From an uncultured Alphaproteobacteria bacterium (GTDB lineage: Bacteria > Pseudomonadota > Alphaproteobacteria > Reyranellales > Reyranellaceae), in contig CAIYWM010000347.1 in assembly GCA_903929895.1 (NCBI GenBank), positions 1 through 5,918 of the forward strand: 5,918 bases of DNA. Direction: 5' to 3'. Below, piece after piece: positions 1 through 5,918 of the stretch. How positions within the stretch are numbered: the stretch's first letter is position 1; every line of letters starts with the position of its first letter. The position numbers and the translations under genes were made by a program. The notes beneath the pieces are model-generated. The model worked only from the letters and a program-made list of their open reading frames with translations. It had not been told where the DNA came from and did no database searches.

Positions 1-2348
1 AGCACCGGTACGGCCAGCGGCGAGATGCGGTCGAGCCGGCGATAGACGATGCGGCCCTTGGCGCGCTTCAGCAGGTCGCCCAGCCGCTTGAGGTCGGCGA
101 GCTGCCAGGCCGCGTCCTGGCGCGTGGCGCGCAGCAGGATGTGGTTTGGCTCGTGCTGGCGCAGCGTGTCGTAGATCAGGTCGGAGCTGAACGTTACCTG
201 GCGGCGCGACTTCTCCTCGCCGGGAAAGCGACGCTCGATCAGGCCGGCGATCACCGCGACGTTGCGGAACGAGCGCCGCAGCATGCTCGATTCGTCCATC
301 CATGCTTCAAGATCGTCGCCCAGCATGTCCTCGTCGAACAGCTCGTCGAGCTGCTTCGGCGAAGCCGGCCGCAAGCCCCACAGGCCCAGCACATAGTCGG
401 TGGCGACGAAGCCCAGCGGCCGCAGTCCCATGCGCTCCATGCGCCGCGTCAACAGCATGCCCAGGGTCTGGTGCGCATTGCGGCCCTCGAAGCAATAGGC
501 GACCAGGAACTGCTTGCCGCCGCGCGGAAAACCCTCGACCAGCAGCTTGTCGGCCGGCGGCAGCATCGAACGGAAGACCTGGATGCGGAGCCACTCCTGC
601 ACCTCGGCCGGCAGCTTGGGATGCTTCAGCGGATCCTGCAGGATGCCGCGCACCCTTGCCGCGAGGAACGTCGAAAGCGGCAGCCGGCCACCGCCATAGG
701 CCGGCACCTTGGGATCGCCACTGAACGCTGGCGAACAGATCGCCGACAGCTCCTTCACGCCTTCGAAGCGCAGCAGGCGGCCCGCGAACACGAACGTGTC
801 GCCCGGCACCAACCCCTGCACGAAACCCTCCTCGACCTCGCCCAGCACCGCGCCGCGCCGCAGCCGCACCTTCATCAGCGGCAGCTCGACGATGGTGCCG
901 ACATTCATGCGGAACTGCTTGGCCACCAGCGGCGAGGCCAGCATCCAGCGCCCGTCGGGAAGCTGCTTCAGCCGGTGCCAGCGATCGTAGGCGGCCAGCG
1001 CGTAGCCGCCGGTCGCGACGAAGTCGAACGTGTCGTCGAAATCCTGGCGTGGCAGGTCGCGATAGGGCTGCGCGCGCCGCACCTCGGCGAAGAAGGCCTC
1101 GCGGTCGATCGGCTGGGCACAGGCGGAGCCCACGATGTGCTGGGCCAGCACGTCGAGGCAGGGCGGCCGCGGCGGATCGCCGTCGAGTTCACGCGCCTCG
1201 ATCGCTTCCAGTGCCGCCAGCGATTCCAGAACCTCGAAGCGATTGGCCGGCGCGATCATGGCGCGGCTGGGCTCGTCGAGCCGGTGGTTGGCGCGCCCGA
1301 TCCGCTGCATCAGGCGGCTGACGCCCTTGGGCGCGCCCATCTGGATGACGAGATCGACGTCGCCCCAGTCGATGCCGAGATCGAGCGACGAGGTCGCGAC
1401 CACCGCGCGCAGCTTGCCCGCCGCCATCGCCGCCTCGACCTTGCGGCGCTGCTCGACGGCCAGCGACCCGTGATGCAGGCCGATCGACAGATTGTCGTCG
1501 TTGATCCGCCACAGCGCGTCGAAGGCCAGCTCCGCCTGCGCCCGCGTATTGACGAAGATGATCGAGGTCTTGTGCTGCCGGATGATGTTGTAGATCTCGG
1601 GCACCGCATGCCGCCCCATGTGGCCGCCCCACGGCAGCCGCTCGTGGGCATCGATGATCGAGACGACCGGCGGCGCGCCGGGCTCGCCCATCACGATCTC
1701 CACCGGCTCGTCGCGCAGGTTCAGGAACCCGGCGAGTTCCGGCGGATCGGCGACGGTGGCCGACAGGCCGACGAACCGCGCCTGCGGGGCAAGCGTCGCC
1801 AGCCGCGACAGGCAGAGCGCCAGGTGATGGCCGCGCTTGCTGGTCGCGAAGGCGTGCAGCTCGTCGATGATCACGCATTTGAGGCTCGCAAAGAACTTCG
1901 CCGCATCGAGATAGGAGAGCAGCAGCGCCAGCGACTCCGGCGTGGTCATCAGCAGGTCGGGCGGCCGCTCGCGCTGGCGCAGGCGGCGGCTCTGGGGCGT
2001 ATCGCCGGTCCGGCTCTCCGCCCGCACCGGCAGCTGCATCTCGGCAAGCGGCTGTTCGAGGTTGCGGCGGATGTCGGTCGCCAGCGCCTTGAGCGGCGAG
2101 ATGTAGAGCGTGTGCAGCTCCCCCTGCCCCTTCTTGTAGGCGAGGTCCTGGCCGGCTTGCCGCCGCTCCGTGAGTTCGATCAGGGACGGAAGGAAGCCCG
2201 CCAGCGTCTTGCCGCCACCGGTCGGCGCGATCAGCAGCGCGCTTTTGCCCTGTCGCGCCAGCTCGACCAGCGCGAGTTGGTGCGGCCGCGGCGCCCAGCC
2301 GCGACTCTCGAACCAGCGTGCAAACAGGTCGGGAAGCCCCATATTCAT
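1..2348 (-). CDS. Ligase-associated DEXH-box DNA helicase (Lhr-core type), C-terminus cut by window edge
   Basis: ATP-dependent superfamily 2 DNA helicase/translocase of the Lhr-core family that travels with a repair ligase. 782 codons are visible with no stop. Seen: Walker A APTGGGKT (residues 41-48), SPLKAL (84-89), TTPESL (135-140), DEXH box DELH (162-165), motif III GLSATV (194-199), motif IV region IIFVNTR (263-269), motif V LGIDWGDVD (324-332), motif VI QRIGRANHR (348-356). A long Lhr-type C-terminal part follows, including EESSMLRRSF-like and SSDLIYD segments that I recall as typical of the ligase-associated group, ending at RRLDRISPLAVPVL. Family members are, from memory, a little over 800 residues, so only some tens are missing. 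The start is uncertain: ATG at 2348 is chosen, but in-frame ATGs at 2342 and 2372 are also possible and none has a clear Shine-Dalgarno sequence. It diverges from the exonuclease-ligase pair. The family assignment is firm; the in vivo substrate is inferred. Confidence 0.93.
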   Translation of the reverse strand, partial: MNMGLPDLFARWFESRGWAPRPHQLALVELARQGKSALLIAPTGGGKTLAGFLPSLIELTERRQAGQDLAYKKGQGELHTLYISPLKALATDIRRNLEQPLAEMQLPVRAESRTGDTPQSRRLRQRERPPDLLMTTPESLALLLSYLDAAKFFASLKCVIIDELHAFATSKRGHHLALCLSRLATLAPQARFVGLSATVADPPELAGFLNLRDEPVEIVMGEPGAPPVVSIIDAHERLPWGGHMGRHAVPEIYNIIRQHKTSIIFVNTRAQAELAFDALWRINDDNLSIGLHHGSLAVEQRRKVEAAMAAGKLRAVVATSSLDLGIDWGDVDLVIQMGAPKGVSRLMQRIGRANHRLDEPSRAMIAPANRFEVLESLAALEAIEARELDGDPPRPPCLDVLAQHIVGSACAQPIDREAFFAEVRRAQPYRDLPRQDFDDTFDFVATGGYALAAYDRWHRLKQLPDGRWMLASPLVAKQFRMNVGTIVELPLMKVRLRRGAVLGEVEEGFVQGLVPGDTFVFAGRLLRFEGVKELSAICSPAFSGDPKVPAYGGGRLPLSTFLAARVRGILQDPLKHPKLPAEVQEWLRIQVFRSMLPPADKLLVEGFPRGGKQFLVAYCFEGRNAHQTLGMLLTRRMERMGLRPLGFVATDYVLGLWGLRPASPKQLDELFDEDMLGDDLEAWMDESSMLRRSFRNVAVIAGLIERRFPGEEKSRRQVTFSSDLIYDTLRQHEPNHILLRATRQDAAWQLADLKRLGDLLKRAKGRIVYRRLDRISPLAVPV

Positions 2349-2352
2349 GGGG
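2337..2352. repeat. Short inverted repeat CCCCAT-N4-ATGGGG over the helicase start
   Basis: Two perfect 6-base arms (2337-2342 and 2347-2352) flank a 4-base centre. The minus-strand helicase ATG codons at 2348 and 2342 both lie in it. It could be an operator for a dimeric regulator, a small hairpin at the helicase mRNA start, or a by-product of two Met codons followed by a Gly codon. The sequence is directly seen; any function is a guess. Confidence 0.4.
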
Positions 2353-2370
2353 TAGGATGCATCAGGAGCC
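2349..2370. promoter_or_regulatory. Divergent gap between helicase and exonuclease
   Basis: Only 22 bases separate the chosen helicase start (2348, minus) from the exonuclease start (2371, plus). The gap contains the perfect 8-base palindrome GATGCATC (2356-2363) and AGGAG (2364-2368). It is too short for two full promoters, so at least one promoter must lie inside the opposite gene's 5' coding sequence. A TAGGAT at 2353-2358 resembles a -10 box, but it has no matching -35 element and would leave a leader of only a few bases. No promoter can be placed with confidence. Confidence 0.35.
2364..2368 (+). promoter_or_regulatory. Ribosome binding site of the exonuclease
   Basis: AGGAG lies just two bases before the ATG at 2371, closer than the usual 5-9 bases. 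An in-frame TAG at 2353-2355 and the lack of any other start codon after it make ATG 2371 the only sensible start, so this short spacing appears real and may mean weak initiation. Confidence 0.5.
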
Positions 2371-3402
2371 ATGGCAATCACGACGGCAACGGAAACCCTG
2401 AATCCCCGTACGTGGCTCTATCCGACGCCGCGCGGCCTCTATTGCGAACCGGGCGATTTCTACATCGATCCGGCCTTTGCCGTGCCGCGCGCGGTGATCA
2501 CGCACGGGCACGGTGACCATGCGCGGCCGGGCCATCGCAAGGCGCTCGCGACGCCCGAAACGCTGGCGATCATGCGCACGCGCTTCCAGGACATGCCCGA
2601 CACCGAGCAGCAGGCGCTGAAATACGGCGAGAGCGTGCGGATCGGCGACGTCGATGTCGGCTTCGCGCCGGCCGGTCACATTCTCGGGTCGGCGCAGGCC
2701 GTGCTGGCATACAGGGGCCAGCGCATCGTCGTGTCGGGTGACTACAAGCGCCGGCCGGACCCGACCTGCCCGCCATTCGAGCCCGTACCGTGCGACGTGT
2801 TCATCACCGAGGCGACCTTCGCGCTGCCGGTCTTCCATCATCCCTCCGACGCCGGCGAGATCGACAAGCTGCTGCGCTCCGTCGCGACCTTTCCCGAGCG
2901 CACTCATCTGGTGGGCGTCTATGCGCTCGGCAAGTGCCAGAGGGTCATCCGCCTGCTGCGCGAGGCCGGCTACCACGAGCGCATCTGGCTGCATGGCGGG
3001 CTGATGTCCCTGTGCAAGCTCTACCAGGAACACGGCGTCGATCTCGGCGACGTGGCGCCCGTCTCCGAGGCGATCCTCGAGACCTTCAAGGGCGCCATCG
3101 TGCTCTGCCCGCCCTCGACCCTCGCCGACCGTTGGTCGCGGCGCTTCGCCGATCCGATTGCCGCCGTGTGCTCGGGCTGGATGAACGTGCGTGCCCGCGC
3201 GCGGCAACGCGGGGCGGAGCTGCCGCTGGTGATCTCCGATCATGCCGACTGGCCGGAACTGACGCAGACCCTGAAGGATGTCGGCGCGCCCAGGGTCTGG
3301 GTGACGCACGGCCGCGAGGAGGCGCTGGTCCATTATGCGCGCGGGATCGGCATCGATGCCGAGGCGCTGCACCTGGCCGGCCGCGAGGACGAGGAGTCCT
3401 GA
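2371..3402 (+). CDS. Ligase-associated DNA exonuclease, metallo-beta-lactamase fold
   Basis: A 343-residue putative metal-dependent DNA exonuclease of the metallo-beta-lactamase/beta-CASP-like superfamily, the type once labelled mRNA 3'-end processing factor and found beside repair ligases. Seen: N-terminal PTPRGLYCEPGDF (residues 18-30); the metal site HGHGDH with H45, H47, D49 and H50; GHILGSAQ with H103; SGDYK with D124; TEATF soon after; and late motifs SDHAD (289-293) and THG, which would complete the metal site. Length and motif order fit the family, with no truncation. It probably trims 3' or 5' ends before the adjacent ligase seals them; polarity cannot be read from sequence. The TGA stop is followed by one codon and then the ligase GTG in the same frame, so the two are surely co-transcribed. 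Start ATG 2371 has AGGAG two bases upstream. No signal peptide is visible; it should be cytoplasmic. Confidence 0.93.
   Translation: MAITTATETLNPRTWLYPTPRGLYCEPGDFYIDPAFAVPRAVITHGHGDHARPGHRKALATPETLAIMRTRFQDMPDTEQQALKYGESVRIGDVDVGFAPAGHILGSAQAVLAYRGQRIVVSGDYKRRPDPTCPPFEPVPCDVFITEATFALPVFHHPSDAGEIDKLLRSVATFPERTHLVGVYALGKCQRVIRLLREAGYHERIWLHGGLMSLCKLYQEHGVDLGDVAPVSEAILETFKGAIVLCPPSTLADRWSRRFADPIAAVCSGWMNVRARARQRGAELPLVISDHADWPELTQTLKDVGAPRVWVTHGREEALVHYARGIGIDAEALHLAGREDEES
3391..3396 (+). promoter_or_regulatory. Ribosome binding site of the ligase, inside the exonuclease 3' end
   Basis: GAGGAG nine bases before the GTG at 3406 supports GTG as the ligase start. It sits within the last codons of the exonuclease, so ribosomes finishing that gene pass over it, which fits translational coupling. 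Confidence 0.6.
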
Positions 3403-3405
3403 ACC

Positions 3406-5064
3406 GTGCAGGCCTTCGCCCGCCTTCTCGACTCCCTCTCCTTCCAGCCGGCCCGAAACGCCAAGCTGCGGCTGATCGAGACCTACCTGCGCGAGACTCC
3501 CGATCCCGATCGCGGCTGGGCGTTGGCGGCGCTGACCGGCGGGCTCGACTTTTCCTCGGCCAAACCCGCCCTGCTGCGTGGCTTCGGCCAGGAGAAGATC
3601 GGCGAGGAGCTGTTTGCCCTCTCCTACGACTATGTCGGCGACCTCGCGGAAACGCTGGCGCTGATCTGGGAGACCGATCCCGCCGCCGGTCCGCCCCCGA
3701 CGCTCGGCGAGGTGGTCGAGACGCTGCAGCGAGCCACGCGCACGCAGACGCCGGCGATCCTGAAACGCTGGCTCGACGCGCTCGATTCGACCGGCCGCTG
3801 GGCCCTCCTGAAACTTCTCACGGGCGCGCTGCGGGTCGGCGTCTCGGCGCGCCTCGCCAAGCAGGCGGTTGCCAACATCGGCAGCCAGCCGGTCGATGCG
3901 GTCGAGGAGGTCTGGCATGGGCTGGAAGCGCCCTACCGGCCGCTGTTCGACTGGCTCCTGCAGGGCGCGCCGCGACCGCAGTCCAACGCCGGGGCTGCCT
4001 TCCTGCCGGCCATGCTGGCCAATCCCATCGACCGTGCCGAACTCGATGCGCTCGATCCGACGCACTTCCGCGCCGAGTGGAAATGGGACGGCATCCGCGT
4101 ACAGGTCGCGACCTCGGGCGGCCTGAAGCGACTTTACAGCCGCGCTGGCGAGGATGTGTCCGGGGCCTTTCCCGACATCATCGAGGCGATCGATTTCGAG
4201 GGCGTGTTCGACGGCGAGCTGCTGGTGCGCCGCGAGACGGCGGTGGCGCCCTTCAACGATCTGCAGCAACGGCTGAACCGCAAGACGGTGACCCCGAAGA
4301 TGCTGAAGGAGCACCCCGCCCATGTGCGCCTCTACGACGTGCTGTGGCTGGAGGGCGAGGACCTGCGCGGCCTCCCGTTCGACGAGCGCCGCCTCCGCCT
4401 CGAAGCCTGGATCGCGCGGAAGGAGCGGCCGCGCTTCGATCTTTCGCCGCTGGTGACCTTCGCCGACTGGGCGGAGCTTGCGGCCAAGCGCGAGGAGATG
4501 CGGGCCGACGGCATCGAGGGGCTGATGCTGAAGCGCGGCGACAGCGCCTATCTGTCCGGCCGGCCCAAGGGCCCGTGGTTCAAGTGGAAGCGCGACCCCA
4601 TGCTCGCGGACTGCGTGCTGATGTACGCCCAGCGCGGCCACGGCAAGCGCAGTTCCTTCTACTCCGACTTCACCTTCGGGTGCTGGCGCGACGGCGCAGC
4701 GGGCGGCCGTGAGCTGGCCCCCGTCGGCAAGGCCTATTTCGGCTTCACCGATGAGGAGCTGCGCTGGCTGGACAAATGGGTGCGCGACCACACGACCAAC
4801 CGCTACGGCCCGGTCCGCGAAGTCGAGCAGAAGCTGGTCCTGGAGATCGCCTTCGACGGCATCGCCCGCTCGACCCGCCACAAATCCGGGGTGGCGATGC
4901 GCTTCCCGCGCATCAACCGCATCCGGACCGACAAGCCGGCCGCCGAGGCCGACACGGTCGACAACCTCCTGCGCCTGCTGACGAAATCGGGGCCGGAATC
5001 GCCTCTTGCAGGGGGTATGTCGCATGCCCATTATCCCAGCGTCATCGTAACCGAAGAGCCATGA
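3406..5064 (+). CDS. ATP-dependent DNA ligase, cisplatin-damage-response type
   Basis: A 552-residue ATP-dependent DNA ligase that seals nicks through a lysyl-AMP intermediate. The main replicative ligase in such bacteria is the NAD-dependent LigA, so this is an accessory repair enzyme. Seen: an N-terminal helical DNA-binding domain (about 1-190); motif I KWDG with catalytic K226; RLYSRAGED (motif Ia); motif III FDGEL (268-272); motif IV EGLMLKR (371-377); motif V WFKWKR (391-396); then an OB-fold domain with [20 protein letters not shown] and the motif VI region [13 protein letters not shown]. All key residues are present. The GTG start is supported by GAGGAG nine bases upstream and by the N-terminus [10 protein letters not shown], which I recall as family-like. 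The last ~25 residues (528-552) look unrelated to the conserved core and overlap moaA by 4 bases. Downstream of, and in frame with, the exonuclease. Family assignment is firm; the cisplatin link comes from the family name, not this sequence. Confidence 0.95.
   Translation: MQAFARLLDSLSFQPARNAKLRLIETYLRETPDPDRGWALAALTGGLDFSSAKPALLRGFGQEKIGEELFALSYDYVGDLAETLALIWETDPAAGPPPTLGEVVETLQRATRTQTPAILKRWLDALDSTGRWALLKLLTGALRVGVSARLAKQAVANIGSQPVDAVEEVWHGLEAPYRPLFDWLLQGAPRPQSNAGAAFLPAMLANPIDRAELDALDPTHFRAEWKWDGIRVQVATSGGLKRLYSRAGEDVSGAFPDIIEAIDFEGVFDGELLVRRETAVAPFNDLQQRLNRKTVTPKMLKEHPAHVRLYDVLWLEGEDLRGLPFDERRLRLEAWIARKERPRFDLSPLVTFADWAELAAKREEMRADGIEGLMLKRGDSAYLSGRPKGPWFKWKRDPMLADCVLMYAQRGHGKRSSFYSDFTFGCWRDGAAGGRELAPVGKAYFGFTDEELRWLDKWVRDHTTNRYGPVREVEQKLVLEIAFDGIARSTRHKSGVAMRFPRINRIRTDKPAAEADTVDNLLRLLTKSGPESPLAGGMSHAHYPSVIVTEEP
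5006..5034 (+). promoter_or_regulatory. Possible sigma70-type promoter for moaA within the ligase tail
   Basis: TTGCAG (5006-5011) and CATTAT (5029-5034) are 17 bases apart, the ideal spacing, matching 3/6 and 4/6 of the TTGACA/TATAAT consensus. A transcript would start near 5041, about 20 bases before the moaA ATG. The spot is AT-richer than its surroundings and lies in the non-conserved ligase tail. The match is modest and could be chance. Confidence 0.3.
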
Positions 5065-5918
5065 TCGACCCGTTCGGCCGCCACATCTCCTACCTCCGCG
5101 TCTCCGTCACGGATCGCTGCGACTTCCGCTGCGTCTACTGCATGGCCGAGGACATGACCTTCCTGCCCAAGGCGGAGGTGCTATCGCTCGAGGAGCTTGA
5201 GCGCCTGTGCACGGCCTTCGTCCGGAGAGGCGTCAAGAAGCTGCGCCTGACCGGCGGCGAGCCGCTGGTGCGCAAGAACGTGATGTCGCTTTTCCGCGGC
5301 CTCGGAAAACACCTCGATAGCGGCGCCCTGGAAGAGCTCACCCTCACGACCAACGGCAGCCAGCTCGCCAAGTACGCCCAGGAACTGGCCGACATCGGCG
5401 TGCGCCGGGTGAACGTGTCGATGGACACGCTCGATCCCGACAAGTTCCGCCAGCTCACGCGCTGGGGCGACCTCGACCAGGTGATGCGCGGCCTCGATGC
5501 CGCCCAGCGCGCCGGGCTGGCGATCAAGATCAACGCGGTGGCGCTGCGCGGCGTCAACGACGGCGAATTCGAGGAGATGATCCGCTGGAGCCACGGCCGC
5601 GGCATGGACCTGGTCCTGATCGAGGTCATGCCCATGGGCGAGATCGGCGACGCGGCGCGGCTCGACCAGTACCTGCCGCTGTCGCTGGCGCGCACCGAGA
5701 TCGCCCGGCACTTCACGCTCACAGAGACGGACTATCGGACCGGCGGACCGGCGCGCTACTTCCGGGTCGAGGAGACCGGCGGGCGCCTGGGCTTCATCAC
5801 GCCGCTCACCCACAATTTCTGCGAAAGCTGCAATCGCGTGCGGCTCACCTGCACCGGCACGCTCTATATGTGCCTGGGCCAGGAGGATGCCGCCGACCTG
5901 CGCGCGCCCTTGCGGGCA
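5061..5918 (+). CDS. moaA: GTP 3',8-cyclase MoaA (molybdenum cofactor synthesis), C-terminus cut by window edge
   Basis: Radical SAM enzyme that converts GTP to 3',8-cyclo-7,8-dihydro-GTP, the first step of Moco synthesis; MoaC then makes cyclic pyranopterin monophosphate. 286 codons are visible without a stop. Seen: N-terminal 4Fe-4S/SAM site CDFRCVYC (C20, C24, C27); the [11 protein letters not shown] segment of the radical SAM fold; [26 protein letters not shown]; and the second cluster CESC plus a cysteine 13 residues on (C254, C257, C271), which holds the substrate GTP, with the NRVRLT arginines R259 and R261 expected to be functional. Known MoaA proteins are about 330-340 residues, so roughly 45-55 are missing, including the usual C-terminal GG. 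The ATG overlaps the ligase TGA as ATGA, with a weak GAAGAG at 5053-5058. Expected in the cytoplasm. Identity is secure. Confidence 0.96.
   Translation, partial: MIDPFGRHISYLRVSVTDRCDFRCVYCMAEDMTFLPKAEVLSLEELERLCTAFVRRGVKKLRLTGGEPLVRKNVMSLFRGLGKHLDSGALEELTLTTNGSQLAKYAQELADIGVRRVNVSMDTLDPDKFRQLTRWGDLDQVMRGLDAAQRAGLAIKINAVALRGVNDGEFEEMIRWSHGRGMDLVLIEVMPMGEIGDAARLDQYLPLSLARTEIARHFTLTETDYRTGGPARYFRVEETGGRLGFITPLTHNFCESCNRVRLTCTGTLYMCLGQEDAADLRAPLRA

Noticed and set aside
2310..2324. Possible LexA (SOS) box, GAAC-N7-CAAA, near the divergent starts
   Set aside because: The alphaproteobacterial box is GTTC-N7-GTTC (GAAC-N7-GAAC on the other strand). The second half-site mismatches at two of four bases, so SOS control is not supported here.
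141..2516. Long open frame (791 codons) on the plus strand opposite the helicase
   Set aside because: It is in exact codon-on-codon register with the helicase, so its stops would need TTA, CTA or TCA in the sense strand, which I did not see in this high-GC gene. The product is rich in Arg, Gln, Ala and His with no recognisable domain. The minus-strand frame has a full set of helicase motifs.
3630..4126. Small open frames in other registers within the ligase gene
   Set aside because: They overlap the conserved ligase N-terminal and early catalytic domains, lack ribosome sites and have compositions typical of shifted high-GC reading.
2362..5031. Long open frame (889 codons) on the minus strand opposite exonuclease and ligase
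   Set aside because: Same cause: exonuclease and ligase share a frame, and the antisense register is codon-on-codon, so it stays open across both genes and their junction. It ends only at the TCA (2362-2364) just upstream of the exonuclease. No family resemblance; the sense strand carries complete enzyme motifs.
5000..5061. Moco riboswitch ahead of moaA
   Set aside because: Such an element needs a structured leader well over 100 bases long. Here moaA overlaps the ligase and any leader from the proposed promoter would be about 20 bases.
5135..5813. Two minus-strand open frames opposite moaA
   Set aside because: Low-complexity Arg/Ser- or Ala/Val-rich translations lying wholly over the MoaA radical SAM core; composition artefacts.

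Overview
The window is high-GC, almost entirely coding, and carries a DNA repair gene set followed by the start of molybdenum cofactor (Moco) synthesis. Base composition, codon choice (TTA and TCA were not seen in the translated genes and CTA only once) and the style of the proteins suggest an alphaproteobacterium. This is inference; there is no rRNA or other marker that fixes the taxon.

Layout. Positions 1-2348 (minus strand) encode an Lhr-core type, ligase-associated DEXH-box helicase. It starts near the middle of the window and runs off the left edge, so a short C-terminal part is missing. Diverging from it, after only about 22 noncoding bases, is a plus-strand run: a metallo-beta-lactamase-fold, ligase-associated exonuclease (2371-3402), an ATP-dependent DNA ligase of the cisplatin-damage-response type (3406-5064), and moaA, the GTP 3',8-cyclase of Moco synthesis (5061 to the right edge, C-terminus missing). 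Exonuclease and ligase are 3 bases apart and in the same frame. Ligase and moaA overlap in an ATGA.

How the genes work together. The helicase, exonuclease and ligase are three of the four parts of a known bacterial repair cluster; the fourth is a metallophosphoesterase nuclease. The likely logic is that the helicase unwinds or remodels damaged DNA, the exonuclease trims ends, and the ligase seals the nick. The fourth gene is not in the window. If present, the likeliest place is just left of position 1, downstream of the helicase. moaA belongs to another pathway; its tight overlap with the ligase may be simple gene packing, and a promoter-like sequence for it lies inside the ligase 3' end.

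The region is mostly well-understood biology. The points that merit a second look are arrangements: the divergent start region packed with small palindromes and possibly overlapping start codons, the in-frame exonuclease/ligase junction, the non-conserved ligase tail that seems to run over a moaA promoter, and the ligase-moaA coupling. I see no RNA genes, mobile elements, CRISPR arrays or convincing terminators, and no gene-free stretch longer than about 25 bases.
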